A stretch of DNA of 64,000 nt from Bacillus sp. Y1 (GCF_003586445.1 NZ_CP030028.1:3982501-4046500), one strand, 5' to 3'. Counted from the stretch's first letter, positions 32,585-41,539 are shown. The notes: generated from the letters alone by a model not told the origin. Numbers and translations: made by a program.

Positions 32585-33934
32585 CTATACCAATAACTCG
32601 TATGGACTTTCAAGTATTTGCTTTAACTCTGTTAAGAACGCAGCAGCCGGTGCTCCATCCATCGCTCGGTGGTCGAAGGATAGACTAAGCGTCATCATAG
32701 GACGTATTTCAAGAGCACCATTTATAGCCACAGGCTTATCTTGAATTCGACCAACACCAAGAATGGCACTTTCAGGCTGATTAATAATTGGAGTAAATGC
32801 ATCAACTGCATACATACCCAGGTTGCTAATGGTAAATGTAGATCCCTTCATTTGATCTGGAAGTAATTTATTTTCGCGAGCACGTTTACCAATTTCTTTT
32901 GCGTCACTTGTTAACTCTGCAAGTCCCTTACTCAAAACATCTTTAATTACTGGAACCATTAATCCATCCTGGACAGCAACAGCTAGTCCGATATGAACCT
33001 GGCTATGCTGAATAATTTCGTCCCCGTCAATTGATACATTTACCTGTGGATGACGAGCCAGTGCTGCACCTACAGCTTTTACGAGGATATCAGTAAACGA
33101 CAACCGGAAGCCTGTTTGCTTTTCAATTACAGGTAGAAGTGCTAGACGAAGTTCCTTTACCTTCGACATTTCCACTTCAGTCGTTAATGTTACATGTGGT
33201 GCTGTGTAAGCACTTTGTGCCATTCTGTCAGCAATTACTTTTCTCATACCTGTCATTTTTCTGCGCTGTGCTGCTGGTACAGAATTGGCTGCTGGTGGTG
33301 TTGGCTTAGAAGAGTTTGCTGTAACCACATCCGCTTTAACAATTTTCCCGTTCGAACCGCTACCAGTTATGGAGGATAAGTCTACCTGTTCGGCTAAGGC
33401 AATTTTCCTTGCAAGTGGAGTAGCTTTTGATGCTGAAGCAGTAGCCTCTAGATGACTAAGCACATCTTTTTTATGCACACGACCATTTGGGCCGCTGCCT
33501 TTAATAAATACCAATTCAAGTTTATTCGAGCGTGCCATTTGGCGTGCTGCCGGGGTTGCACGTGGTTTCTCACCTTCTTGAATATTACTTACTAGTACAG
33601 GTTCCTCTTGACGTTCGGAAATTACCTCTTCTTTTTGTTCCTCTGCTGGTGGTTCTTCCCCAGCAATCCCTGGTGAACTGTCAGGTACTTTTTCTCCTTC
33701 TTCGCCAATGTAACCAATAATTTGGTTGACCGGTACTTCAGCGTCGACATCAAAGTATTTTTTTAATAATACACCTTCATCATAAGCCTCTACTTCGATA
33801 TTGATTTTGTCTGTCATAATTTCAAAAAGTGGTTCACCGATTTCAACAGTTTCCCCTTCTTCTTTAAGCCACTGAAGGAGGGTACCCACTGCCATCGTGC
33901 TGCTTAGCTTCGGCATAAATATTTCTTTTGCCAT
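32585..33934 (-). CDS. Dihydrolipoamide acyltransferase (E2), acetoin/2-oxo acid type
   Basis: This 449-residue core subunit transfers the acyl group from lipoamide to CoA. It has one lipoyl domain (Lys43 in EIMTDKINIEVEA), then two peripheral-subunit-binding domains in tandem (ATPAARQMARSNKLEL... and ATPLARKIALAEQVDL..., about residues 125-160 and 172-205), a linker, and the C-terminal catalytic domain with HRAMDG (His422, Asp426). One lipoyl and two E3/E1-binding domains is a modest departure from the usual single binding domain. It lies between the E1-beta and E3 genes. Confidence 0.92.
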   Translation of the reverse strand: MAKEIFMPKLSSTMAVGTLLQWLKEEGETVEIGEPLFEIMTDKINIEVEAYDEGVLLKKYFDVDAEVPVNQIIGYIGEEGEKVPDSSPGIAGEEPPAEEQKEEVISERQEEPVLVSNIQEGEKPRATPAARQMARSNKLELVFIKGSGPNGRVHKKDVLSHLEATASASKATPLARKIALAEQVDLSSITGSGSNGKIVKADVVTANSSKPTPPAANSVPAAQRRKMTGMRKVIADRMAQSAYTAPHVTLTTEVEMSKVKELRLALLPVIEKQTGFRLSFTDILVKAVGAALARHPQVNVSIDGDEIIQHSQVHIGLAVAVQDGLMVPVIKDVLSKGLAELTSDAKEIGKRARENKLLPDQMKGSTFTISNLGMYAVDAFTPIINQPESAILGVGRIQDKPVAINGALEIRPMMTLSLSFDHRAMDGAPAAAFLTELKQILESPYELLV

Positions 33935-33949
33935 ATTGCCCCCTCCTCC

Positions 33950-34939
33950 TTACTTATTCTTAACAGTTTCTTTAACAGCTTCGATAATATCTGGAACTTG
34001 CGGAATCGCCGCTCTTTCTAATTTAGGATTATACGGAATCGGAACCTCTTTACCGCCGAGTCGCTTGATTGGAGCATCTAAATAGTCAAATGCTTCGCTT
34101 TCAGCAACCACACTAACGATTTCTCCACCGAATCCTCCCCGTTGCACAGCTTCATGAACAACAATTAAACGTCCGGTCTTCTTTACAGAATTAATAATCG
34201 TTTCTTTATCGAGTGGAACAATGGTACGAGGATCCACTACTTCCACACTGATTCCTTCTTTTTCAAGTTCCACTGCTGCTTCCATCGCTTTATGAACCAT
34301 GATAGCAGTAGCAACAATCGTGACATCTGTTCCTTCACGCTTGATATCTGCTTTACCTAATTCAATTTTGTAGGATTCCTCAGGAACATCACCTGTCGTT
34401 TTATACAATAATTTGTGTTCGTAGAAAATAACTGGGTTATCATCGTCAATGGCTGCTTTTAACAAACCTTTTACATCATAAGCTGTGGACGGCTGAACCA
34501 CTTTTAATCCTGGAATATGAGCCATCCAAGCTTCAAGACTTTGTGAATGTTGGGCAGCAGCACCAGTTCCTGAACCAGCTGGTGTCCTTAGTACCATTGG
34601 TACTTTTCCCTTGCCTCCAAACATATAACGGGTCTTCGCAGCTTGGTTCACCATTTGATCCATAGCAATCGTAATAAAATCAGAAAATTGGAGTTCTAAT
34701 ATAGGACGCATTCCTGTTAATGCCGATCCTATTGCCGCACCAGCAATCGCCGCTTCTGAGATGGGTGTATTACGGACACGTTCAGGTCCAAACTCTTCAA
34801 TCATTCCACGTGTGACACCGAAAGCTCCTCCATAAACACCGATATCTTCCCCAAGAATAAATACATCATTGTTTTCCCGCATTTCTAAGCTCATTGCTTC
34901 CCTTACTGCTTCTAAATAAGTTATTTGTCTAGTAGCCAT
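33950..34939 (-). CDS. TPP-dependent dehydrogenase E1 beta subunit (AcoB-like)
   Basis: This 329-residue protein pairs with the alpha subunit to form the TPP-dependent first enzyme of the complex. The sequence starts [21 protein letters not shown], contains [33 protein letters not shown] and LPGSGTG-type loops, and ends with the transketolase C domain ([16 protein letters not shown]). It is closest by motifs to acetoin dehydrogenase beta subunits. The exact substrate cannot be read from sequence. Confidence 0.92.
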   Translation of the reverse strand: MATRQITYLEAVREAMSLEMRENNDVFILGEDIGVYGGAFGVTRGMIEEFGPERVRNTPISEAAIAGAAIGSALTGMRPILELQFSDFITIAMDQMVNQAAKTRYMFGGKGKVPMVLRTPAGSGTGAAAQHSQSLEAWMAHIPGLKVVQPSTAYDVKGLLKAAIDDDNPVIFYEHKLLYKTTGDVPEESYKIELGKADIKREGTDVTIVATAIMVHKAMEAAVELEKEGISVEVVDPRTIVPLDKETIINSVKKTGRLIVVHEAVQRGGFGGEIVSVVAESEAFDYLDAPIKRLGGKEVPIPYNPKLERAAIPQVPDIIEAVKETVKNK

Positions 34940-34956
34940 ATTTTCTACTCCTCTCT

Positions 34957-35943
34957 TTACGCGTAAACGTCCTCTAGTAAACTATCAAGGGATGGTTCTG
35001 GGCTGCTTTCAGCAAATTTTACAGCATTCTCGATTTCCTGGTTTGCTGCCTCCTGAAGTTGTTTGGCGGTTTCTTCTGTTAATACACCCGCATCGATTAA
35101 CGTTTCTTTAAAACGCTTGATTCCGTCTTTTTCTCTCCATTCCTTTTCTTCCTCACGGGTACGATATTTTTTCGCATCGCTCTTGGAATGTCCTTTCCAG
35201 CGATACGTTTTCATTTCGATTAATGTAGGACCGTTGCCACCACGTGCATGCTCAACTGCTTCATGAACGGTATTCATAATTTCAATCATGTCAAGACCGT
35301 CAACCACATGACCAGGGATTCCGTAACCGCTAGCACGATCAGCAATATTTTCTACACGAGTCATCTCTTTAACCGGACCTGACATTCCGTATTGGTTGTT
35401 TTCACAAATAAAGACAACGGGCAGGTCCCAGATGGCTGCTAGATTCACAGATTCATGGAAACTTCCTTCATTAGATGCACCATCACCGAAGAAACAAAGA
35501 ACCACATAATCTTCTTTCTTCATTTTCGACGTTAGAGCTGCTCCTACAGCAAGAGGAAGACCTCCACCGACAATTCCATTTGCCCCTAAATTCCCTTTTT
35601 CTACATCAGCAATATGCATGGATCCGCCTTTTCCTTTACAATACCCTGTTTCTCTGCCGAAGAGCTCTGCCATCATTTTGTTAACATCGCCTTCTTTTGA
35701 AATACAGTGTCCGTGTCCTCGGTGTGTGCTGACGATCTTATCTTTTCTTCCAATGACCGCTATAGAACCTGCCGCAGATGCCTCTTGGCCAACACATAAA
35801 TGTGTTGTACCGTGAATCAATCCCTTCGCAAAGAATTGGTCAACCTTTTCATCAAAATAACGGATTAACCACATTTCTTTATATAAATCTTTTAATTTCT
35901 GCTCAGTAATCATCTCAGGAAGCTTTAATGTTTTAACCATCAT
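34957..35943 (-). CDS. TPP-dependent dehydrogenase E1 alpha subunit (AcoA-like)
   Basis: This 328-residue subunit binds thiamine diphosphate through the motif [31 protein letters not shown] split across the core (GDG near residue 153, NN at its end). Upstream are [13 protein letters not shown] and [10 protein letters not shown], as in acetoin and pyruvate dehydrogenase alpha chains. It is the first gene of the operon. Unlike classical acoABCL loci no AcoR activator or sigma-54 site is here; the promoter is sigma-A type with a SorC-type operator. It may therefore cleave a different acyloin or diketone derived from a polyol. Confidence 0.92.
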   Translation of the reverse strand: MMVKTLKLPEMITEQKLKDLYKEMWLIRYFDEKVDQFFAKGLIHGTTHLCVGQEASAAGSIAVIGRKDKIVSTHRGHGHCISKEGDVNKMMAELFGRETGYCKGKGGSMHIADVEKGNLGANGIVGGGLPLAVGAALTSKMKKEDYVVLCFFGDGASNEGSFHESVNLAAIWDLPVVFICENNQYGMSGPVKEMTRVENIADRASGYGIPGHVVDGLDMIEIMNTVHEAVEHARGGNGPTLIEMKTYRWKGHSKSDAKKYRTREEEKEWREKDGIKRFKETLIDAGVLTEETAKQLQEAANQEIENAVKFAESSPEPSLDSLLEDVYA

Positions 35944-35958
35944 TATCTGTTCCTCCTT

Positions 35959-35987
35959 TTACATTTGTTCTATGCTGTTACCTTTGT
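35959..35987 (-). promoter_or_regulatory. SorC-type operator of the aco-type operon
   Basis: On the minus strand ACAAAGGTAA (35987-35978) and ACAAATGTAA (35968-35959) are direct repeats 19 bases apart with CAGCATAGA between. It starts 4 bases after the -10 and extends almost to the ribosome site of the E1 alpha gene. Confidence 0.72.
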
Positions 35988-35991
35988 AAAC

Positions 35992-36020
35992 ATCATATAA
36001 TCTATCCATATTTTAGTCAA
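35992..36020 (-). promoter_or_regulatory. Predicted sigma-A promoter of the aco-type operon
   Basis: TTGACT (36020-36015), a 17-base spacer and TATGAT (35997-35992) on the minus strand. The -35, spacer and -10 equal those of the gat promoter. Confidence 0.78.
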
Positions 36021-36109
36021 GAAAAAAACGTTATTTTTTTGATAATTTTCATTGGACAAATATTGATATATCAACATTGGTAACGGTTCCAAGAATGCTA
36101 TGGATTTAA

Positions 36110-36163
36110 AAAAAGGGAAAAAGGGATCAAGTTTCATTAAACTAGATCCACCTTTTCCCTTTT
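36110..36163 (-). terminator. Terminator of the SAF oxidoreductase-IIA operon
   Basis: A long stem with AAAAGGG-AAAA and GGATC arms paired with GATCC and TTTTCCCTTTT, directly after the IIA stop codon. Confidence 0.85.
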
Positions 36164-36165
36164 GT

Positions 36166-36522
36166 TTACTTCACTGAAATTACTGTTCCTTCATTAATAG
36201 TATTTGGGAAGGAATATGGTGATGCAAAAACCGCTCCAGGAAGAACTTCTTCCATTGGCTCCTGGAAGTAAATGGAGACATGCCCTAATTCCTTAAAGTT
36301 CTTGTTTGCAAGGTCACCTAATGCGGTAATGGTGAAACTCTCTTCACCAAACTGAATTGTTCCTCCCTGCTTTAGTGGCTCTTCTTCTAGATTCTCAAAT
36401 TCATGAATGACAGCCATTTCTCTTAATTCCTTCGGTGCTTGTGGACCAAATAAAATTAATATTTTATCTTCTTTAAACGTTGGTACTAATACTCCAATTT
36501 CTTTTACCACTGATTTTGTCAT
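36166..36522 (-). CDS. PTS glucitol/sorbitol-type EIIA component
   Basis: This 118-residue cytoplasmic phosphocarrier is of the SrlB/GutB family. The active His40 is in ELREMAVIHEFENL. It would phosphorylate the IIB domain encoded at 39184-40203. It is cotranscribed with the SAF oxidoreductase, 30 bases upstream, and not with the other glucitol PTS genes; the same operator type controls both operons. Confidence 0.92.
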   Translation of the reverse strand: MTKSVVKEIGVLVPTFKEDKILILFGPQAPKELREMAVIHEFENLEEEPLKQGGTIQFGEESFTITALGDLANKNFKELGHVSIYFQEPMEEVLPGAVFASPYSFPNTINEGTVISVK

Positions 36523-36552
36523 CTTGATCCTCCCATTTGTTCGCTTGTCTCT

Positions 36553-37830
36553 TTATAGTGTCACAAGTGGACGTTGTTCTGTGCTTGTTGGAAAAAGCTG
36601 ATCTTGAAGTGATCGTAACTTCCATACAGTTGTATTTGTATCTAATTCCACATCATCTTGAGTTAGGAATTGACCTGTCTTGATATCCTTTTTAGCAACT
36701 ACTTTTCCACTGATTAAACCAATTGGTATATGGCCGTTTACCTTCATGTCCCGGTGTGTTTCAAGTACACCACGCACACTATAGCCACCAATTCCATCTA
36801 ATGTCTCACCTGCTTTAATGTCCCGTTTTGCCACAGCAACGGTTTCAGAAATCGGTGCTCCAAGTGGATGAATAGAAGAATCATGTTCTAATACTGCTTT
36901 TGCGATTGTAATTGGAGTTTCTAGACTGGCTAAGTGGTATGGACGATAAAACACATAGTGTGGTCCATTACCCACTTTTAAGTAGCGAAGTTCTTCGTCA
37001 ACTGGTTCAAGATCACTTTTTACAATGACGAATACTCCCGGTGCTAAACCGTTTACATATTCTACAACGCCGAAGTTATCCAGGACTCCTCCATTTTCCT
37101 TTAGGTCTAATTTATCAGCAACATCTTGAACAGTTGCAGATACACCGTGCATTCCGACTTTATCTGGCACTAAGCCAATCGCGTTACTTAAAAGATTCAT
37201 TTCCGCCATTGTTTTTGTTCCATCTTGGAATGCAGCTAGCATATGTGCACTCATATGCTTTGCCTTGGCTTCTGCTGCAGCTACGTCTGGGTTTGATAGC
37301 GGGTTGAATGGATTGTTTTTGCCTTTCCCAGCAACCAAAACTTCTAATCCCATTGTTTTAGCAAATTCATATAATTCTAGAGTCGCTGCTGGCTCATCCC
37401 CTGCAGAGCCTGTGTATACCAATCCAGCATTCGTAAACATTTGGTACATAATTGAACCGATTGTGATATCAACCTCTACGTTAAGTAGGACAATGTGTTT
37501 TTTCGAACGCAAAGCCTCCAGTGACACGTTTGCTCCCACTTCTGGAACACCTGTTGCATCAACAATCACTTCTACATGATTTGACTGGATAACATCTCGA
37601 TAGTCGTTTGATACAACCATTGGATCTTTTCTCGTAGATTGTGAGGAATAATAATCAGCAGCTCTTTGCGCCGCCTGAACATTTACATCACAAACACCTG
37701 TTACGATCATACCAGGGATTTTTGAGATTTGTGCAATCATTCCAAAACCCATTTGCCCTGCACCGATAACCCCTACTTTAATTGGTGCATTTTCACGTTC
37801 ACGTTGTAAAAGCTTAGTGTAAATTGACAT
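36553..37830 (-). CDS. NAD(P)-binding SAF-domain oxidoreductase (homoserine dehydrogenase-like)
   Basis: This 425-residue protein has an N-terminal Rossmann domain (GVIGAGQMGFGMIAQI, about residues 19-34, and DATGVPEVGANVSLEAL), a middle homoserine-dehydrogenase-like domain and a C-terminal SAF domain (from about residue 335: PISETVAVAKRDIKAGETLDGIGGYSVRGV). Homologues often accompany glucitol-type PTS genes in Firmicutes, where the usual sorbitol 6-phosphate dehydrogenase is missing. It is likely the enzyme that handles the phosphorylated polyol, but the reaction is not established. Confidence 0.85.
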   Translation of the reverse strand: MSIYTKLLQRERENAPIKVGVIGAGQMGFGMIAQISKIPGMIVTGVCDVNVQAAQRAADYYSSQSTRKDPMVVSNDYRDVIQSNHVEVIVDATGVPEVGANVSLEALRSKKHIVLLNVEVDITIGSIMYQMFTNAGLVYTGSAGDEPAATLELYEFAKTMGLEVLVAGKGKNNPFNPLSNPDVAAAEAKAKHMSAHMLAAFQDGTKTMAEMNLLSNAIGLVPDKVGMHGVSATVQDVADKLDLKENGGVLDNFGVVEYVNGLAPGVFVIVKSDLEPVDEELRYLKVGNGPHYVFYRPYHLASLETPITIAKAVLEHDSSIHPLGAPISETVAVAKRDIKAGETLDGIGGYSVRGVLETHRDMKVNGHIPIGLISGKVVAKKDIKTGQFLTQDDVELDTNTTVWKLRSLQDQLFPTSTEQRPLVTL

Positions 37831-37916
37831 GAATAAATTCCTCCCAAAAAATTCAATTAATACGCTTACATTTTCTTTTAGAATAGAAATCTTTTAATTA
37901 CATTTTTTAGTCTTAT

Positions 37917-37982
37917 ACAAATGTTATTGATTGTAACAATTCATTTACTTACGTAACATTTGTTACAATGCATATCATTTGT
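37917..37982. promoter_or_regulatory. Three-box SorC-type operator of the SAF oxidoreductase operon
   Basis: ACAAATGTTA at 37917-37926 is followed 37 bases later by TAACATTTGT (37954-37963) and TATCATTTGT (37973-37982), the last two 19 bases apart as on the minus strand. The same three-box layout, 66 bases in all, lies upstream of gutM. It accounts for much of the 366-base gap 37831-38196. Confidence 0.7.
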
Positions 37983-37993
37983 TCCATACTCTT

Positions 37994-38022
37994 AGTTTAA
38001 GTGCTTGTGTAAGCCCTGTCAA
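37994..38022 (-). promoter_or_regulatory. Predicted sigma-A promoter of the SAF oxidoreductase operon
   Basis: TTGACA (38022-38017), a 17-base spacer and TAAACT (37999-37994) on the minus strand, 11 bases before the operator. Confidence 0.6.
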
Positions 38023-38162
38023 GTCATAATATTCAAATATATCAGATAAAAGGGTGAATTAATGGAGTATTTGAGGTTGAAAAAGGTTGTTTATGATTGC
38101 TGTTTAAGTCATTTATTATTGGGGGGAGTGTAGGCCTATTAGACGCATGAAAGTCCAAACAA

Positions 38163-38192
38163 GAAAAAGCTGCACAGTAGGAGTGCAGCTCG
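38163..38192 (-). terminator. Terminator of the gutM-srl-sorC operon
   Basis: GAGCTGCACTCC and its partner GTGCAGCTTTTTC form a hairpin with U-run on the minus strand, 5 bases past the sorC stop codon. Confidence 0.85.
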
Positions 38193-38196
38193 ACTA

Positions 38197-39135
38197 TTAT
38201 CCTTCTACCAGCGCATTTCCTGTTGCTTCATCTGTAATCAGTACATGAATCAAGCCGCCCTCTAATGCAGCTTTGATGGCTAGAACTTTTTCTAAACCAG
38301 AAGCAACCCCTATTACTAAGGGAATCGCTTTCAATTTTTCCAGTTCAATAGCTATCACTCTTTCATTCCATGAATTGTCTACAGGTTTTCCAAATTTATT
38401 GATGAAGTTATAACAAATATCCCCTACAATTTCGTGATCATTAGTGATTTGCTGATGATCTGAACCCATGTATGCTTTAACCATGGTAGAGTCCTCAGGA
38501 CGTCCTCCAATCCCGACAACTGCGATATTGGATTGTTCTGCTAGATTTAGAGTGCAACGTATGGAAGGCTGGCGAATCAATACTTCCTTCCCTTCCTTTG
38601 TATCGACCATTACTGGAACATGGAGCAACTCATACTTGGATTGAAGTGCATTTCCCACTTTGGAAACAATACTATTAGAATGAATATCCACTTGTTCGTT
38701 CCCCATTCCCCCCACTAAAGGGACAACCGTAGCGGATGGAAATACCTGCACTGAATTGATTGCCTTAGCAACTTCTTTTAATGTTGTACCCGAAGAAATC
38801 CCGATGATTTGACCATCCCTAATTACTCTCTGCAAATACTCAGAGGTCGCTTCACCTAATTGTTTTTTTGAAGACTCATGACCTACACTCTCTATACACA
38901 CTACTTCACGTAAATTGTATAGACGCTCAATTTTCCGTTCTAGATTTCTAAACTGATGAATTTGATCATCATGAATAATGATTTCAACAATGCCTTCCTC
39001 CCTCGCCTTTGTTAACACCTTTGAAACAAGAGAGCGGCTGATTCCTATCTTTTCTGCAATTTCCGACTGAGTCGCTCCTTCGTCATAATACATTTGTGCG
39101 ACTTTCACTAGAATCCTTCTATCTTGAATAACCAT
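38197..39135 (-). CDS. SorC/DeoR-family transcriptional regulator (srl-linked)
   Basis: This 312-residue regulator has an N-terminal helix-turn-helix (ATQSEIAEKIGISRSLVSKVL, about residues 19-39) and a C-terminal sugar-phosphate sensor domain (GISSGTTLKEVAKAI, NIAVVGIGGRPEDSTMVKAY). It is the second SorC paralogue in the window and similar in layout to that at 24571. It ends the gutM-srlA-srlE operon, so it likely represses or activates that operon and the SAF/IIA operon through the shared three-box operators. Confidence 0.9.
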   Translation of the reverse strand: MVIQDRRILVKVAQMYYDEGATQSEIAEKIGISRSLVSKVLTKAREEGIVEIIIHDDQIHQFRNLERKIERLYNLREVVCIESVGHESSKKQLGEATSEYLQRVIRDGQIIGISSGTTLKEVAKAINSVQVFPSATVVPLVGGMGNEQVDIHSNSIVSKVGNALQSKYELLHVPVMVDTKEGKEVLIRQPSIRCTLNLAEQSNIAVVGIGGRPEDSTMVKAYMGSDHQQITNDHEIVGDICYNFINKFGKPVDNSWNERVIAIELEKLKAIPLVIGVASGLEKVLAIKAALEGGLIHVLITDEATGNALVEG

Positions 39136-39183
39136 AGCGATCCTCTTCTTTCATAACATACTGCCCTTACAAAAACCAAAATT

Positions 39184-40203
39184 TTAATACATACCAAAAC
39201 TAGCAAAGTAGGCAATTACAACGGATACAATACCTGTGACTAAGCGGCTGTATAATACGGCAGGTACTCCGTAACGCACCGTTTCAGGTTTTGCCTCTCC
39301 AAGAGATAAACCAACGGGAATAAAATCACAACCTACCTGGCCGTTGATAGCAAATAGTGCAGGTAAAGCGTATTGTGGTGGAATATTTCCTAATGCGATT
39401 TGTGTACCGATTAATACCCCAATAACCTGCGCAATAACGGCCCCTGGTCCTAAAACTGGAGATAAGAAGGGCAGAGTACAGACAATAACGATTACTAGAA
39501 GCCCCCACAGAGAACCAGCGAGCGGCGTTAGTGCCTGGGCAATCCAATCACCGACACCAGTGTAGTTGATAATCCCCATTAACATACTAACGAAAGCCAT
39601 AAACGGAAGAATATTTTTAATAAGAATATCCATTGTGTCACGGCCTGCCTGATAGAAAGTTCCGGTTACGTTACCGATTCCTTTCGAAAAACGCAGCAAG
39701 AGATTGTCTTTTTGCTGGCTAGCTACTTCTTTTTTCAACTCGGTATAGCTTTCTTTGAATTTTTCTTTATCTTTTGTATCAAATTTTGGCTCATCCGTTA
39801 CTTCTTGTGCACCGGCGGACTGACTATAGCCTTCAGCAACCGCAACCTCTTTTGGTGTAACACCTGATACAAAGATATCATCAGTAATATATTTCGAAAG
39901 TGGACCTGACGGAGAAGAAGGAAGAACATCGACTGTTAAGATACGTTTCATCGGATATACGCCAATCCTTGCTGTACCACCACAGTCAATAATGACACAC
40001 GCCATTTCTTCTTCTGGATATGATCCCTTAAACCCATCAACTGCCTCAGCACCAGTCAATTCTGCAATTCTAGCAGCAACGGGATGGATTCCGCCTCCTG
40101 TAATTGAAACAATTTTATTCTTCTTTGCATTAGGTTCGATATAAAGTCCAACACCCCAGCCACCTGATCCTTTTGATACAAATACTCCACGATATGTCGT
40201 CAT
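39184..40203 (-). CDS. PTS glucitol/sorbitol-type EIIB(C2) component
   Basis: This 339-residue protein joins a cytoplasmic IIB domain (active Cys74 in [15 protein letters not shown]) to a membrane domain with several spans from about residue 185. SrlE proteins have this layout. The loop [29 protein letters not shown] is typical of the family. It lies between srlA-like and sorC genes. The substrate is a hexitol or related polyol by family. Confidence 0.93.
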   Translation of the reverse strand: MTTYRGVFVSKGSGGWGVGLYIEPNAKKNKIVSITGGGIHPVAARIAELTGAEAVDGFKGSYPEEEMACVIIDCGGTARIGVYPMKRILTVDVLPSSPSGPLSKYITDDIFVSGVTPKEVAVAEGYSQSAGAQEVTDEPKFDTKDKEKFKESYTELKKEVASQQKDNLLLRFSKGIGNVTGTFYQAGRDTMDILIKNILPFMAFVSMLMGIINYTGVGDWIAQALTPLAGSLWGLLVIVIVCTLPFLSPVLGPGAVIAQVIGVLIGTQIALGNIPPQYALPALFAINGQVGCDFIPVGLSLGEAKPETVRYGVPAVLYSRLVTGIVSVVIAYFASFGMY

Positions 40204-40219
40204 CTACAACCTCTCCCTT

Positions 40220-40750
40220 CTATGCTAAGTCTACGCCCTCTTTTTTCGCTAAATATTTTGTAATTAATTCTGTCACGATGCCACGAATTAAGATAACAAC
40301 TACACCGACGATAAAGTAACGAACAGCTAAGTCAGCTACTGGCAGCCCTAATTCCTGAATACCGTTTGCAATACCTAAGTATACGAACAGCTCACCTGCG
40401 TTAGCGTAAGGAAACAATCCTGTTACCGGATGAACGAAAGATACCGCTGAATCATAAAAAGCTGGTTTTTGCTTTTCAGGTAAAAAACGACCGAAAGTAT
40501 AAGCCATCGGGTTTGTTAACATTAGAACTGAAAGAACTGGCATTAGTGTATATCGAAGGATAGTATATTTTGCAGCAAACTGAATGATTCTTGTTACTCT
40601 TTCTTCCCCTACGAACTTCATCATTGCATAAGTAAATGTTAATAGAACAACCAGCGTTGGAACAATTCCCGTTACTAGTCCCATAAACGTTTCGCCACCA
40701 GCTTGGAACATCCCAATAAAATGTTCCCCTAACCATTTAATCCATTCCAT
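40220..40750 (-). CDS. PTS glucitol/sorbitol-type EIIC component
   Basis: This 176-residue membrane protein of the SrlA family has about four spans and the family stretch LTNPMAYTFGRFLPEKQKPAFYDSAVSFVHPVTGLFPYANAGELF split across its centre. It forms the channel with the IIB/C2 protein encoded 17 bases downstream. A GGGGG site precedes the ATG. Confidence 0.93.
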   Translation of the reverse strand: MEWIKWLGEHFIGMFQAGGETFMGLVTGIVPTLVVLLTFTYAMMKFVGEERVTRIIQFAAKYTILRYTLMPVLSVLMLTNPMAYTFGRFLPEKQKPAFYDSAVSFVHPVTGLFPYANAGELFVYLGIANGIQELGLPVADLAVRYFIVGVVVILIRGIVTELITKYLAKKEGVDLA

Positions 40751-40766
40751 TTGTTTGACCCCCTTT

Positions 40767-41192
40767 TTATACTCCCATTGACACTTTGTTCTTAGATATA
40801 GTTAACAATGCATTTTCACTTGCTTGTAATAATGCTTTACTATAAGCAGGAAGTTTGTTTTTCCCTTTTTCAGGAATCACATCATTCACATCACTAACAA
40901 TTTCGCCCACATGTTTGCCCTTATACTTCTCTAACGGCTTGAACTTTGTTAGAACGGACATCCCCTTTAACATGTGACACTCATGTATGATGTAGTTGCT
41001 ATCAACAACCAAAATGGCAATCGCTCCCGGCTTGAACTTTCCTCGCTCCATCCCTGAGAACATAAAATAACCATCATTGCCTTTGTAAACGCTAACAATT
41101 TTATCGATATTTCTCTTGTATTGCTTAATTTGAAAAAACGATAAAAGATACTGAACAATGAGAATCGTACAAAGTATAAAAGCAAGCTGCAT
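40767..41192 (-). CDS. GutM family glucitol operon activator
   Basis: This 141-residue protein has an N-terminal membrane anchor (FILCTILIVQYLLSFFQI) and a cytoplasmic domain with DGYFMFSGMERGKFKPGAIAILVVDSNYIIHECHMLKG, which defines GutM (SrlM). In enterics GutM helps activate the sorbitol operon. Here it is the first gene of the srl-type operon, 16 bases before srlA, downstream of the three-box operator. Confidence 0.88.
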   Translation of the reverse strand: MQLAFILCTILIVQYLLSFFQIKQYKRNIDKIVSVYKGNDGYFMFSGMERGKFKPGAIAILVVDSNYIIHECHMLKGMSVLTKFKPLEKYKGKHVGEIVSDVNDVIPEKGKNKLPAYSKALLQASENALLTISKNKVSMGV

Positions 41193-41287
41193 AAAATCTC
41201 TCCTTTTCCCACTTCATAGTCTAGTAGATTCCTAGGCCTCCTCTCCTATAATAACGCTTTCATTTTACTTTAATTCGCGAACCAGGA

Positions 41288-41353
41288 ACAAATGTTACAA
41301 CTTATAACTTCAGCGAAGTTGTTTTTACATTTGTTACAACGTTTAACATTTGT
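41288..41353. promoter_or_regulatory. Three-box SorC-type operator of the gutM-srl operon
   Basis: ACAAATGTTA (41288-41297), then TTACATTTGT (41325-41334) and TAACATTTGT (41344-41353). Offsets of 37 and 19 bases equal those at 37917-37982. A hairpin AACTTC-GCT-GAAGTT (minus strand) lies in the 27 bases between the first two boxes. With the terminator at 41458 this fills most of the 347-base gap. Confidence 0.72.
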
Positions 41354-41362
41354 TATAAACTA

Positions 41363-41392
41363 AGAATAATAAAAAGTCCCTCCACTTGTCAA
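41363..41392 (-). promoter_or_regulatory. Predicted sigma-A promoter of the gutM-srl operon
   Basis: TTGACA (41392-41387) and TATTCT (41368-41363) with an 18-base spacer on the minus strand, 9 bases before the operator. Confidence 0.6.
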
Positions 41393-41457
41393 TAATCTAT
41401 AAAAATAAAATTCTAATAATTCTGTAAGTAAGGCGTATTGAATGATTATGGAATTGA

Positions 41458-41488
41458 AAAGGAGTTGCCTCAGCAACCCCTAGTTTTT
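41458..41488 (-). terminator. Terminator of the SulP transporter gene
   Basis: AGGGGTTGC pairs with GCAACTCCT, then TTTT on the minus strand, about 50 bases past the stop codon. Confidence 0.75.
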
Positions 41489-41539
41489 CTCCATTCTAGA
41501 TAATGAAATATCCCTCATAGCCATCCAAAGCATGACATT

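Noticed and set aside
35944..36020. Sigma-54 -24/-12 promoter for the aco-type operon.
   Set aside because: No GG-N10-GC element was found; a sigma-A promoter with 17-base spacer is clear instead.
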